A DNA stretch of 62,751 nucleotides from Apophysomyces variabilis (lineage: Eukaryota > Mucoromycota > Mucoromycetes > Mucorales > Mucoraceae). The translations under genes were made by a program, and so were the position numbers. The stretch is from positions 8,182 through 70,932 of the forward strand of contig MZZL01000381.1 of NCBI GenBank assembly GCA_002749535.1. The letters are read 5' to 3'. Below the pieces are notes generated by a model. That model was given only the letters and a program-made list of their open reading frames with translations. It was not told where the DNA came from and did not search any database. The stretch's first letter is position 1; the number at the start of each line of letters is the position of its first letter. Positions 33,417-45,000 of this stretch are shown here, piece after piece.

Positions 33417-33489
33417 TGGAGAAGCCGCGCATCGATCGCGGTGCCTCTCGCATGCTAAGCGAGCGCTCTACCATTTGAGCTACATCCCC
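33417..33489 (-). tRNA. tRNA-Ala (anticodon AGC)
   Basis: 73 nt fold into a cloverleaf. The acceptor pairs GGGGATG with CTTCTCC, including the G3.U70 pair that identifies alanine tRNA, plus one T6/T67 mismatch. The D arm is GCTC..GAGC. The anticodon stem CTCGC/GCGAG holds TTAGCAT, anticodon AGC. The T stem CCGCG/CGCGG holds loop ATCGATG, where T54 is replaced by A. The discriminator is A73. Box A (TAGCTCAAATGG) is good; box B (GCGATCGATGC) is off consensus. It is the one host-type gene here, with an LTR 25 bp beyond its 3' end and MITE-2 about 190 bp on its 5' side. Confidence 0.92.
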
Positions 33490-33677
33490 CTTTTGCTTTT
33501 GACACGGTGCGTGGTGATTGTTTTCAGCCGTCCCAAGGAAGTAAAAAAATATGGAAATGAAGTGCTTGCATATACTCAATTCTATGGAAAGTCTTGGTCT
33601 TCTTCCTGTTTCTTCGGTTATGTGCACCACGTTCTTGAAGGTACACGATGCTTGGAGTGGAGTTTATATACAATGTA
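33490..33677. other. Short host-like spacer between tRNA and MITE-2
   Basis: No repeat or gene recognised. Ends with GTA (33675-33677), the left TSD of MITE-2. Confidence 0.5.
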
Positions 33678-34998
33678 CACTGCAGTTAAAAGGACGTTTT
33701 ACCCTAGGTAAAATCTGGGTAAAATGTCAAATATTACCCACATTTTACTTACATTTTACCCACGTTTTACCCAGTAGGTAAAACTTTTGAGAAGTGGGTG
33801 AAACGTACCTTTTACCTACATTTTACTACATTTTACCCACCTTCTATACCATTATTAATTGGATAAAATAGTATATGTCAGATATAATTATATTAATGCT
33901 ATTGGACTAAGTTGTATACATTTAACAACTAATATTAGAATTCTATTCGACTATATTCTTTTCTTTAAGCTCTTTTATTGGATTAACTTGCTTACAACAA
34001 TATATGTTATTAGAACTAATAATTCTTATCTAATCTTTCTGATTGGATGCTCTTTTCATTGCATTCATTATTTTAGCCAATAAAATACACTTCTTTATCA
34101 TGTACAACAACACTTCTTAGCCTTATATATAGAGAAAACAAACATTTTTATTTTATTGAAGATATATAATATAATGTATAAACAGGTATCTAACTTTACG
34201 ATTGAATCTATATAATCTTACCTAATTACTGAAGGCTAAAGAAGCATAGAATTTAAAAAATGATAATTAGTAAAACATATGGCATAGCAATAACAAACAG
34301 CAACATTATATATAGGCCTATAAAAGATTATCTTGATGAATAATCAAGTTACAATGTAAAAAAAAATCTGTACCATTAAAACATATGTCATGTTTCTCTG
34401 TTTCCATATTTTTTAAAGAAAGGAAAAGCTACTCTATAGGATAAATAAAAAGTCAAGATTAGTTACATTTAGGTCAATCAATCAAAATACCTTAGTTAAA
34501 AGTAAGAAGCAAGCTTTTCTATAACATTGCAATTATATCAGCTATTAAAAAAAAAAAATAAGGTGCTGTCAAATGAAGATAAAAGCTTACCAGTAAAGAA
34601 CACGCTTTCAGGTCAAGGATGTATATCATTAAGATGATATATCATCAACATTGTGAAAGTGAGTTTGCCGATGAAGAAGTACTGAAAACGCCATAGAGTA
34701 AAAAAAAGCAGAGGAAAAAGTTTGTGAAAAAAAAGGATAATAAAAAGAAAATACGAATAACCCCATAAAAAAGAAAAAAAAACCATGTTAAAAGTGAGTG
34801 ATATAAATATTGACGCAGTACCTGAGAATCACATATACACTGTCATACTGCTTATATTTTTACATTTGCTAGTTTTTCTCTTTTGGGAAAGGAGAGACTG
34901 AACAATATTGAAGATTGCTCCCCCCATGGGAAAGTAGGTAAAACATCATGTATTATCCAGGGGTAAAATATGGGTAAAACACCTACTCTACTGCAGTG
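33678..34998. mobile_element. MITE-2: second copy of the CACTG-ended element, 1321 bp
   Basis: Tips are CACTGCAGTTAAAAGGACG and its inverse partner CACTGCAGTAGAGTAGGTG. The 3-bp TSD is GTA (33675-33677 and 34999-35001). It aligns along its length with MITE-1 in the same orientation. Visible differences are mostly C-to-T or G-to-A in this copy (CAGACGTAATTACATT there is CAGATATAATTATATT here). No protein is recognisable. Confidence 0.95.
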
Positions 34999-35001
34999 GT
35001 A

Positions 35002-36771
35002 TTTGGCTGGGACACAATATCTGACAATTGTTGGTATACTATATCTTTTGAAGTACACTACCTTTACAAACCAAAAGATAGACATATAATAGACTTCAAT
35101 AGTGCACAACTTTCATGAATGATGAACTTACTACTTGACCTTAACCTGGGTAAAACCAGTGTTACATGACGCTATTATCTCTGCATTTTATTGTTCTATC
35201 CTGACATATATGCTATTATCTTTTAAGTTAAGATAGTATAATTTATAATTATTTTCTTTTGTTCATTATCACTGTCTTCTATTTCATCTATTCTTTTATT
35301 AGTTTCCTTTTCTAAAGATCTTGTCTCACTAGTATGAAGTTTAGTAGAAGTTTTCTGTTAATAAAAAGATAAGGACAAAGGGAATGGAAAGGGTGCAGAA
35401 ACAATATTCAAAAACCCTTTTTGTGCCTCAAGCTCTATTTACACTCTGAAATTTGTCTTGGTCAAGTTATATTGTTGTCATTGGATCATTGAGGATCATT
35501 GAAGCATATAATTGATAGAAGTTTATTGTATATTTCATGAGAGTCTTTTTTCTGGTACTTTTCTATTATTGTATTTCCTTCTTTCAATCACCTTTATTTT
35601 ATTATTCTCTTTTAAAATTCTTTAATACTCTTTTTATAGTTGAGATTATCTTATTGTACCCTTCCTCTTTTATCAATTGCAATTATATTATATCCTTTTC
35701 TTCTAAGTATTATATTTATTATGCACCCTTTCCCTTCCTACATATATTTGTATTCTCTTTATTTTGTATCCTTCTGTCACAAGACAAAGCAGCACATGTG
35801 TCACTTTTGACATAATGTGTAGTAGTAGACAACAAAACTACCATTTGAGCAGCTGTAAAACTAAGTTATATGAAAAGATGCTCAAGGACTTAAAGGAAAA
35901 GTTGTAGAAGTCTCAGAGATATGCTATGTTTAGTTGAGAAGATATTCATTCTCAAGGTTTCTAAAATCTTTATATTTTTATTTTTAGTTTGATCAATTAT
36001 AATAATTTTTTTTAATTTTATTTTAACAGATGAACTCTATTTTGAAAAAATTTTTTTAATAATAACTGGTAGAAGAAATAAAGAAAAACAATCTCTTTTA
36101 TTGCTAAAAGATTTTCAACTCAAATTAAATAACTTATTGTATATCCTTACACCTAATTTTGAAAGTGGAAACATTGTTAGCTATAGAAGTAAGGCTTGTA
36201 ACTAGGCTGGGATATCCCAGAACCCAGCCTATATATTATTGGACTATCAGGCGTTAGTCCAAGAAGTGGCTCAGATATGGTGGCCCAGTGGGTCATAGAT
36301 TGACATAGTGGCCTAGCCCAGTTATGGCCTATCCAATTAGGGTCCAACCAGTTTATAACCCACTTAACTACCTAATAAATGCAGCCTACCTGACTACCCA
36401 ATTATCTACCCATTTGCCTGTTTGCCCATTTGCCTGTTTGCCTGTTTATCTATATAGAGGCTGTTAGTAAACAAACATTTAAGCTAAATTAGTATAAGTG
36501 TACCTTGTAACTATGAGAAAATTTTTACTTATATATAGCGTTTCATTCTGGTTTCTCTTACTATCATCCTTTATCTTCTCATTTTCCTCTGTAAATATTG
36601 GTGAAGACACAGTAGTCTTTTCCTTTTTTTTTTCTTTGCTTTCAGGTTATAGCAAAGATACAGTGGTTTTTCTCTTCTTTCTTTTCATTTTCTTTTTATA
36701 TTTATTTTGGTTTTAGTTTTCTTTTTTTTTTCTCTCTCTCTTTTCACTTTTCCTTGAATGTAACTGCTAAG
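35002..36771. other. AT-rich region, no gene; possible hAT-3 left end
   Basis: Mostly homopolymer-rich noncoding sequence. At 36204-36320 a GC-richer patch reads TAGGCTGGGATATCCCAGAA and then GGCCTAGCCCAGTTATGGCC, followed by tandem CATTTGCCTGTTTGCC units (36410-36450). The TAGG start and its position 570 bp before the hAT-3 reading frame make it a candidate for the hAT-3 terminus. The other end is off the window, so this is unproven. Confidence 0.4.
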
Positions 36772-37127
36772 ATGTTATTTGATGAAGTTAGTGCAACAAA
36801 TGATGCAGCCTCATTAAAAAGACATACAAGCACTCTAACTGATGACATATACAACACTACTCTTTCTGAATTCTCTATATCAACAAGCACTGCAAAAAGA
36901 CAAAGACAAACAACAAACATTGTCTGGAAGTTTTTTAGAAAAGCTGAATGGACAAATGAAACCAAACATGCCAAATGCATTTTATGTGAGAGGTATACTT
37001 ATAATTACTAGCATGCTCTTGGCTTCTTACAAAAGTAATCAGCAAAAACAAAGATTTCTTCATCAAGTGTCATGATGGCAGTATAAAACAATCACTACTA
37101 CATTTATAAACAAAGCATTATAGTAAG
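36772..37127 (+). pseudogene. hAT-3 transposase, N-terminal part (BED zinc finger), cut by Ty3-C
   Basis: The ATG at 36772 starts MLFDEVSATND. A BED-type finger follows: WKFFRKAEW and AKCILC in the first stretch, then HDGSIKQSLLHL and TKH after a probable intron (about 36993-37040). A TAA lies between the last His residues (LLHL-stop-TKH). Coding resumes at 62071 after the Ty3-C insertion, whose TSD GTAAG falls in this exon. It differs from hAT-1 and hAT-2 in sequence and resembles the RICESLEEPER-type hAT group. Confidence 0.75.
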
Positions 37128-37239
37128 TGTTGTATTCATAATCAATGAATTAATGATTAACTATATATAAATCAACAACTGTCAATATTTGATTTCAGCT
37201 TATCACTTTAAGGCAACTGAATGGATTATGAATTAAGCT
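37128..37239 (+). repeat. Ty3-C 5' LTR, first 112 bp
   Basis: Starts TGTTGTATTCATAATC and matches 61656 onward. Its last 8 bases, ATTAAGCT (37232-37239), are the left TSD of hAT-2. Confidence 0.95.
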
Positions 37240-37399
37240 TAGGGTTCACCACTTGACTCACAAGTTAATAACTTGAGTCGAGTTGACTCGAGTTTAGCTG
37301 ACTCAAGTTGATATAAAACTTAACTCAAGTTGACTTGACTTAAATTATTTTTAACTCGAGTTAATTTGAGTTAGTGCAAAAAATGACTTGAGTTGACTC

Positions 37400-37931
37400 G
37401 AGTTAAATTGTTTATTTAGTAGTAACAAGAGAGGGTAACTATAAGGTTTATTAACTAAAGTAATAGACCATATTATTCTCGTTTCAGTTCTGAATAAAAG
37501 AATAAAGATATTGTCACTGGTGTAGTTTAACAAGCAAACAGATTTTATTGTATGGTATTGTAGTAATTAGTTTAACTATCAATTATCTTAAAACAGACGT
37601 GCAATGACACAACTACTGGTTAAGCAGTAAGGTGTGTATAATGTTGAAGGTTTTATTGAAATGAGATTTGGTAATGTGCGCACGTTTATGCATTGCTGAT
37701 ATTTTGTGCAAGTATGAAAGAGTTGAGTGGTCAGAATTTTTTTTTATGAAAAGAAAAAGCATAGAATGAGCGTCAATTGGGAATGGCAAAGAACTTATAT
37801 TCAAATGTAAAAAAAAAAGAAATGGATAAAGTTATTCGTTCTAGCAGTATATACTGCATCTAGCTGATTGAAAATTTAACTAGTCTGATGCATTTGAATG
37901 GCGCAATCTGTTTCTCTCTGGGTGCATCAGG
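37400..37931. other. hAT-2 left noncoding region
   Basis: AT-rich with no gene. Ends with AGG (37929-37931), the left TSD of CACTA-1. Confidence 0.6.
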
Positions 37932-38470
37932 CACTACAGTAACAGGATTCACTTAAAGTAGGAAAAGTTCACTGAAAGTAGTGAAAGTCCACTGAAAACA
38001 GTGAAAGTCCACTGAAAGTAGGGAAAGGTTCACTTAAAGTAGTGAAAGTTCACTGAAAATAGGGAAAGGTTCACTTAAAGTAGGGAAGATTCACTGAAAA
38101 TAGGGAAGGTCCACTGAAAGTAGTAAAAGTTCACTGAAAATAGGGAAGCGCTCACTTAAAGTAGTGGAACTCCACTGAATGTAGGGAAAGGTTCACTTAA
38201 AGTAGTGAAAGTTCACTGAAAATAGGGAAGGTCCACTGAAAGTAGTGAAAGTTCACTGAAAATAGGGAAGCGCTTACTTAAAGTAGTGGAACTCCACTGA
38301 AAGTAGGGAAAGGTTCACTTAAAGTAGTGAAAGTTTACTGAAAGTAGGAAAAGGTTCACTTAAAGTAGTGAAAGTTCACTGAAAATAGGGAAGGTCCACT
38401 GAAAGTAGTGAAAGTTCACTGAAAATAGGGAAGTGCTCACTTAAAGTAGTGGAACTCCACTGATATTAGG
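37932..38470. repeat. CACTA-1 left subterminal tandem array
   Basis: About 540 bp of a roughly 20-bp unit such as GTTCACTTAAAGTAGTGAAA or CCACTGAAAGTAGGGAAAGG, in many variants. The right end has the inverse. Such arrays are where CACTA accessory proteins bind in plants. Confidence 0.9.
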
Positions 38471-39035
38471 GATCCTTAGTAATCTTTGCAAAGTCATTTG
38501 GAAGACTGCATATTCATATGACAGGCAACAACTCAATTAGTTGAAAGCATCACTCTTTTCCTTTTTGATCTGGATTCGACATGTGCAAAAACTAAACTTG
38601 GCTCACTTCTGCTCTTACGGGTACTATATACTCTCAACGTCAGCGGCTAGCTACTGATAGTAACCCTTTGCAGAAGATAACTGATAAGCTGATGACTATA
38701 GTTAACTTTGGCATGCTGTGTGTACCAGTGCTGCATAAGATTCTCCAAAATGATAACGTTGACAAACTGTAGTTAAAGCAAACATACTGATTACTAGGAC
38801 TTAAAACGATAACAGGCAGTTTTGTCAGAAGTAAGTTTTATGAAATAAAGATGTTCAAGCAATGTCTAATCTATAAATTCTATACAGTGAAGAAAAACAA
38901 AGAAGAGAAATGGAAATTTTTGGGGGTTAGGAAAAGGACAGCAAATGAAAAAAGTAAACAAGGAGAAACAAAACAAGAGACCCAAGAGAGGGAAGAGAGC
39001 AAAAAATATAGGAATACGGAAGAAAAAAAAAGTGA

Positions 39036-42000
39036 CTACCCTAAAGAAGCAGGGTTTCCAAACTTGACTGTCTGGTTCATCTTGCCATAAGGCCAAATGA
39101 CGTGGAAGTGGTTGTTCGAATCAAGGCTTTGCACCAGTCCAGCTGTGCTTGTCAATCCATTAACGTCAACCACCCTCAAGACCCCCCTGTCAGACGTGGT
39201 TCTAGAAAGCACTGGGAAGTGATTGCTTTGCTGATTCACGTTCTTATAGAAACGGACAACTGCAAGAATTCGTCTGTCTCCCTGATGCTGGTGGTATACA
39301 TAGAACTGAGTCTCCCCAAGGAACATCTCATGAATCTCATGGCCAGCGTTGCTAAGGCAATCAAGTTCAGACTTGTAAATTGCCCATCCAATAACATACA
39401 ACTGAAACTTACGTTATCCTGGCAATTTCATACAACGCCAACGAATTGCATCGGCTAGAGTCATGGCAGTTATCATGAAGCTTGCTAGAATAAACACAAC
39501 TGTCCTTCCACACACGGTCTGACGCAAGAAACTGGGAATGCAGTTCTGGAATGACGCTGCGGGGAGTTGCTGCAGATGTGAATTTGCCTTGGCCAATCCA
39601 GAAAGCAGTGAGCAGATTGCAGAATGTATGCCTGTTAACGCCAACGGCTCCTTGGAAGTTTTGCACGTCAGTTTCTTTATGGTAAGGCTTCCAGATTTGA
39701 GGTTCGATTGAACCTAGTCTTGCAGCAAGATATGAGAGCTCATCGTACACTACAGTTTCCTGCAGTTGTGGATGAATCCTCTCCAAGAAGCAGAAGGCAG
39801 CGATTCTCTTCATGATGTTGCTGGCGTTGGTTCCTGGTGCTGACATGGAACAGATCATTTTCTTATACAAACCGTTAGTGCGTTCCATACACCTTGCAGA
39901 GATTGCACGGAGAGGACCAAGGTTGTGCATAGTGGAAGCGATGTGGCAAAGGTAATGCTGGGTAATGGTAAACACTGGAGGCTTGAGAGTGGCATTGTTG
40001 TTACTGTACTTTTGAAGCAAGAAAGTTTGCCAGTTTGCAATGTTCCTTACAAAAGTAAAAGGTCAGTTTATGTTTTTATATCTTTTGTATTACTTACCTC
40101 TCAATAACATCCATGTCTAAATCAGTGTACGTCCACTGCAGACACAACTGGCAAGCGACAACAAGATCCATCACAGCTTTACAGGTCTCTTCTTCTTCCA
40201 AACCTTCCACTACCACTGTCGGCACAGCGTACAACAAAAAGTTCAGCCAATCAACTGCCCTGTAATGGCCCATGTTTGTTGCAATGTTTTTCCAACGGCC
40301 TTGGAACGTAACAGGGATTGTTTGATGGGATCGTTCTATGGCCTCACCAATTGCACGGCATGTATTTTGATTCTTGAGAGCGAATGGATACCGTGCAATG
40401 ATGTTCCCATGCTTATCCAGTTTGTTGCAACCGAACTTCTCCTTGTCATTTATGAGCATGCTCCAAAGCAATCTTTCTAATCCATGTCCCAACAGATGCA
40501 TCTCATCCAAACCAAAGAAATATGCACCTGTGAATGTGCTCAACGATGTGAATGGAACTGGTGCTTTGATACCTTGTTCCTGTTAAGCGTAAGTAATAAT
40601 TGAAAAAGTTTTTTAGTATATAACGTATGACTTGTGATAGGATTCATCTCACATACCGTATCACCTTGAGCAAATTGTTCCTGTGGACGTCTTTGGAAGG
40701 GTAGTGACAGATCAGGGATGAAGTACATACCGCTGGTTTTTTCTCCTCTGATGAGGCACTGCCAGCAACCATAGTAAGAGGAAAAGCTGGTATGGTTGCA
40801 GAGGCTGGCAACCGCAGGGATGTCACCAGTGGCGAGAAGTAAATGGACTTTTGCGGCAATCTCACTATCATCAGGAGTTTTAACGACCAAGCCATTGCGT
40901 TCAAGGTCTTGCAGCTCATGAAGGAACGGCTGAAGAAAGGACCAGATACTCTTTGGGGCGCTTGAACTTGGCGTGATGCCCAACTGAAGCATGTTGCGGT
41001 TTTCATAGCTGAAAAGGCAAGGCAACTTGATTAGTTTCGTCATGCAAATTTGTTTAACGTTACTGTTCAGAGGGGTCAAAGTTGAGAACCACCAGGTGCA
41101 TTATCGTCAATGAGGTGTTGCTGCTATTAAAAGGTTGGAAACCGTCGACATATAAGGAGAGACTGATGTTGTAGCTTCCCCTCAATAGCTGCTTCTCATT
41201 ATGCAGTGATTCGTACACTTGGCCGTCAAAGAAGTCCATATATGTTCCATTGGCATGCTCATGCGAATGGCGGTAGGAGAGCAACTTACGAGTTTCCTCA
41301 TCACCCAGCATGAGGGCAAGCTGCTCAGCAACTGGAAGCATGGTCATGCTTTGCACTAGCTTCTTAATGACCTCGCTATTTGACTGACGTTTATTCGACT
41401 CTGTATAACGCGCTTTGCCACAGTGTGGACACTTCATCATGTCATCATGGCTCATATACAGAACGCAACCTTCTGGACAAACGTCGTATATCTTTGGCTC
41501 AACGTAATAAGCGTCCTTTACCAATTGTTCAGACAAATGATAGCTCAGAAGTGGTGAATGCGTCATGCTTCGATCTATGTCCATTGGTAAGAACATTTAA
41601 ACAGAATTAGAAAAAGACACACGTACCTGATTGCACAACGTTTAGGAATTCGTTGAAGATCTTTACAATATCATTGTATGCTTTACATGAAACGTTGGAC
41701 GAAACTGCTGTCTTGAACAGCTTTACGCTGAAGCATTCCATATGGGTCCATTGAGCAGTGCGTTTATACTCGATTATGCAGGGATGATTCTTGACTGATT
41801 CTGCATAGAGTTCTATAGGATCGAAGTAATGGTCAACTATTGCATCTTTTAGTAAGATACCACTGCTGTCAGTCTACTTACAATTATCGGTTTCTATTGC
41901 TCTCTCTATTTTATCAAGAACTTCAGATGGAAAGTTGATGCAATTGCCTTCTTCAGTTTCTGATTCATTAGATGAAGTCTCATCATCTAAATGATCATCT

Positions 42001-42284
42001 GCCAGAGTGTTCAAGGCTTGAATCCGTTTGATTAATGCAGTGTGATCATCGTCAATGTCTTCAGTGTAGCTGTCAACATCCTATATGGAAACCAAAGCAA
42101 GGTTAGTACATATTATGACTGATCGGCATATACTACTTACCATAGATTCATTGTTGATGGAAACAAGCCTGATCAGATCCTTTTCATGCTTTACAAAACA
42201 TGCTTTCAGATGACGGTTGTATTTGTTTTTGTTGGTAAAGGTAATTTTGCAAGTGTTGCATGTAGTGATAGTTGGGAGGGTCAT
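39036..42284 (-). CDS. CACTA-1 Tnp2-like transposase, spliced, no premature stop seen
   Basis: The ATG at 42284 begins MTLPTITTCNTC. An N-terminal Cys2-His-Cys finger is visible (CNTCKITF...RHLKAC). An acidic segment (DIDDDHTALIK, ETEEGNC) follows, then the core with CPHCGKARY, MLGDEETRKLLSYRH, LSLYVDGFQPFN, LHLLLATGDIPA-like text, YGCWQCLIRGEKTSGMYF, FFGLDEMHLLGHG, HYRAVDWLNFLL, ARCMERTNGLYKK, FLGETQFYVYHQH and a WPYGK end. This order matches the Tnp2 transposase family. About seven introns, mostly 35-70 nt, are needed; the one near 41880 is short and its exact sites are uncertain. Every exon of CACTA-2 has its counterpart. It ends at the stop at 39036. Confidence 0.88.
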
Positions 42285-42994
42285 GGTAAATAGGTACAGT
42301 AATCTCAAGAAAAAAAAATAAAGGTAAGATACAAGAAATGATTAAAACAAAGAGGGCTTATATATATGCATTTATTGTAGGAAGATTTTTTTAAACAAGA
42401 CATCAAATCTATATTAGATAAGATGATCATTCTTGAACAAGACATCAGATCTAGGTTGGATAAGGTGATCGTTGTATAATAGCATTATGGAATGATGGAT
42501 TGATTGCACCATCTTTGGACATTGAAAGATCTACTTGCAGTGTATTGCCTATGCTGCGTGTGTAACAAAAAGCAATTACTGATTTTGATACTGCCATCAT
42601 CTATCTCTGCCTGTGCCTCCGACAGATCGCTTTTCTATATTTGGAACGTCATCAATGTAGTACGACCAACGGCATCTATGAACAACTGACAAACGCGGTC
42701 TTTCATCATCGTTTGCTATCTTTTCTTGTTGATAATCATCTCTATCTCGTTAGATTTCCGCCATCAGCCGTCATATCTTGCAATCATTTCAGCATTGTTC
42801 ATTACGTTCAACTACGATCTTATTATAATCTCTTTGAATTGCGTGATTATCAATTACTTCATCATCAATCAGGGTTTGTATTGGCCACAACGTTTCGCAG
42901 ATGATAGGAAGGCTACATATATATATAGCGAACAGTTAAGTGATTGTACTATATCTATTTATCATATCTCTTTTTTTTAAATTTTACAACTGAC

Positions 42995-43660
42995 ATGTCT
43001 ACTACCGCTTCAAACAACAAACGCTCAAGGGAAGATGTGGAATCCCACATTGTAACCATACTGATGGAGAAGTTGCGAGAGGAACTCCCTGACATGATAG
43101 AGGCTGCTGTGGAAAGGGCGTTCCAAAGGCGCGAAGAAAATAGTGCAATTATGGTGAACAGTTAGCAATCGCTAAGTGTACCTGACATTAGCCTGGACAG
43201 CTGGTCAATCCCACCTATTGTCTGTGATATCCCTCCTTCATGGTGCATAAAGAATAACCACTGCTACATTCCTGAGGAAATAGACGACGCGGTAAAAGCA
43301 TGGCTGGAAGGGAAGAACTGCAAGAAACAAGAGACAAAGGTTTCGGTTGTGAAGAGTCTGAGGTCCCTTATTTTTGCGCAGAACCCCACGCAACCGGCGC
43401 ACGTTCTGCAAGCAATCTATGTACTGCTTGGAAAGAAGGCAACCGTCATCATGGAGCAATTGGAGATGGCGTGCGGCTTCTCTGCCCGTGATAAGCCCTG
43501 GAGTTTGGTGCCTGCTGCCAAGCGTGAGCAGGCTTTCATGATGATGGAGCAAGTTGGGCTTCAAATGGGTGTGCCTTTGGACCTCTGCGAGAGTAATTGG
43601 GGAGCTACTTTTCTCATCACTCGCAGATGGGAAAATGCTTACAATGCTGCAAAGAAGTAA
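42995..43660 (+). pseudogene. CACTA-1 accessory protein of unknown function, one internal TAG
   Basis: Starts MSTTASNNKRSRED at 42995 and is transcribed away from the transposase. The N-terminal helix-rich part (VTILMEKLREELPDMIE) is followed by TAG at 43163-43165 (a CAG-to-TAG change is likely). The frame then continues to 43660 with LRSLIFAQNP, QLEMACGFSA and MGVPLDLCESNWGA...WENAYNA. The C-terminal half is clearly homologous to the CACTA-2 gene at 49501-50205. I recognise no known domain. Position and conservation suggest the role TnpA plays in plant CACTA elements, binding the subterminal arrays; that is inference. Confidence 0.75.
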
Positions 43661-44717
43661 GACAGTTGATTTGAATTGTATGATTCGTTTATTAAAGTTA
43701 TTGTTAGGAAAAAGTCTGGAGTGAATGTAACAGTAGCTGATATTCTAGAGTAGACTTTTCTGTCTTTGCCGCTATAGTGCTGTGCAGAGAGAGGGGGAAG
43801 ACAGGGCAGGCGTCACATAGATTAGATAGAAACAAACAGCCAATAAATGCCTTTTATTTTCCAATGACAAATTCGCGCCAGTCTTTTTTTAGTTGCGTAC
43901 TCTTTTCTTTCACTTTGCTCACTTTTTCTGTTGCTTTACTTTTCTCTTGCCGTTGAAACTCCATTTCCCTTATAGCAAAATGCCTATAAGTATTCAGTTC
44001 TTTTATTCTTCCGCTAACATTCTATTATATAAAGGACAGCTACTGTAATGCCATGTCACCTAAAGGTTCTAGCCTGTCATTCCGTTCTGCCTTTCCTTAA
44101 GGTCATATGTAAGACGCCGTCTTTCTGTACTATTCTTTCTCACTTGTATTATTACTTTAGCATTCGCTTTCCTAGGGTTTAAATCGTTGGCTCTACTTTT
44201 AACACGATTGCGTCATGTTTTTTACAAAGTAATCCGTTCAGGTAAATTAACTTTTCCTATCGGTCATCTTGTACTTACAGGTAAATTTAGCTTTTCAATT
44301 ACATTTTCTTGCTGTCTATTCTACTGTAAGTCTTCTCTTATTCTTAACGGATAGTTGCTTACCTGTTTTTGCGCTCCTTTTTATTTTAGTCTTCAACCTC
44401 GTTGTTGTCTTTTTTACACTGGTAATAACCATGTCCGTATATCGGTATCACTTCTCACACACTTATTAGGCTGTCCTGTTCCCTGACTTCAGACTTATCG
44501 TTGTTTTTACATGCTCATCAATCGGTCAACGTTCATATTTGTTTCACAGTTTAAGCATGTGGAAGCAACTGCGCGATCGTATATATTTATTAGTTGTTAA
44601 ACCATTCTTTTAGTGTTAGGTAAGTATGGTAATGTAGGGATACACTAGGTATATGTTTATTGTTAGTACAATTACTGGGGTCGGTTTATCCAATAAAAGC
44701 TATTATTTGCAATCACT
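43661..44717. other. CACTA-1 right internal noncoding region
   Basis: Pyrimidine-rich on the plus strand, with no gene recognised. Leads into the right subterminal array. Confidence 0.6.
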
Positions 44718-44997
44718 ACTTTTCACTGTTTTTCCCTACTTTCAGTGATCACTACTTTCAGTGATTTTTCCCTACTTTCAGTGATCCCTACTTTCAGTGG
44801 ATTTTCCCTACCTGTACAAAAATAGGGATCACTGTTTTCAGTGTTTTTTCCCTACTTTCAGTGATCATTACTTTCAGTGATTTTTCCCTACTTTTAGTGA
44901 TCCCTACTTTCAGTGGATTTTCCCTACCTGTACAAAAATAGGGATCACTACTTTCAGTGAATTTTCCCTACTTTCAGTGAACCCGGTTACTGTAGTG
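44718..44997. repeat. CACTA-1 right subterminal tandem array
   Basis: Repeats of TTTTTCCCTACTTTCAGTGA and ATCACTACTTTCAGTG. Two near-identical ~120-bp blocks are visible, each ending CCTGTACAAAAATAGGGATC. They are inverse in sense to the left array. Confidence 0.9.
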
Positions 44998-45000
44998 AGG

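Larger units (their letters stand above)
37932..44997 (-). mobile_element. CACTA-1: complete CACTA (EnSpm) element, 7066 bp
   Basis: Tips are CACTACAGTAACAGGATTCA and, inverted on the right, CACTACAGTAACCGGGTTCA. The 3-bp TSD is AGG (37929-37931 and 44998-45000). It carries long tandem subterminal arrays at both ends, a Tnp2-like transposase on the minus strand (39036-42284) and a divergent small gene (42995-43660). No disabling change is seen in the transposase. Confidence 0.97.

Noticed and set aside
35537..35815. 92-codon hydrophobic open frame
   Set aside because: Composition reflects T-rich DNA (strings of Phe, Leu, Tyr), with no homologue recognised and no gene context.
37932..38470. 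CRISPR array or satellite
   Set aside because: The units are degenerate with no unique spacers, and they sit exactly inside CACTA tips with the inverse array at the other end.
38851..39090. Lys/Glu-rich 79-codon frame
   Set aside because: Lies in the 3' flank of CACTA-1 transposase, overlaps its last exon antisense and has low complexity.
44269..44469. 66-codon hydrophobic frame
   Set aside because: Pyrimidine-rich noncoding part of CACTA-1 with no counterpart in CACTA-2.
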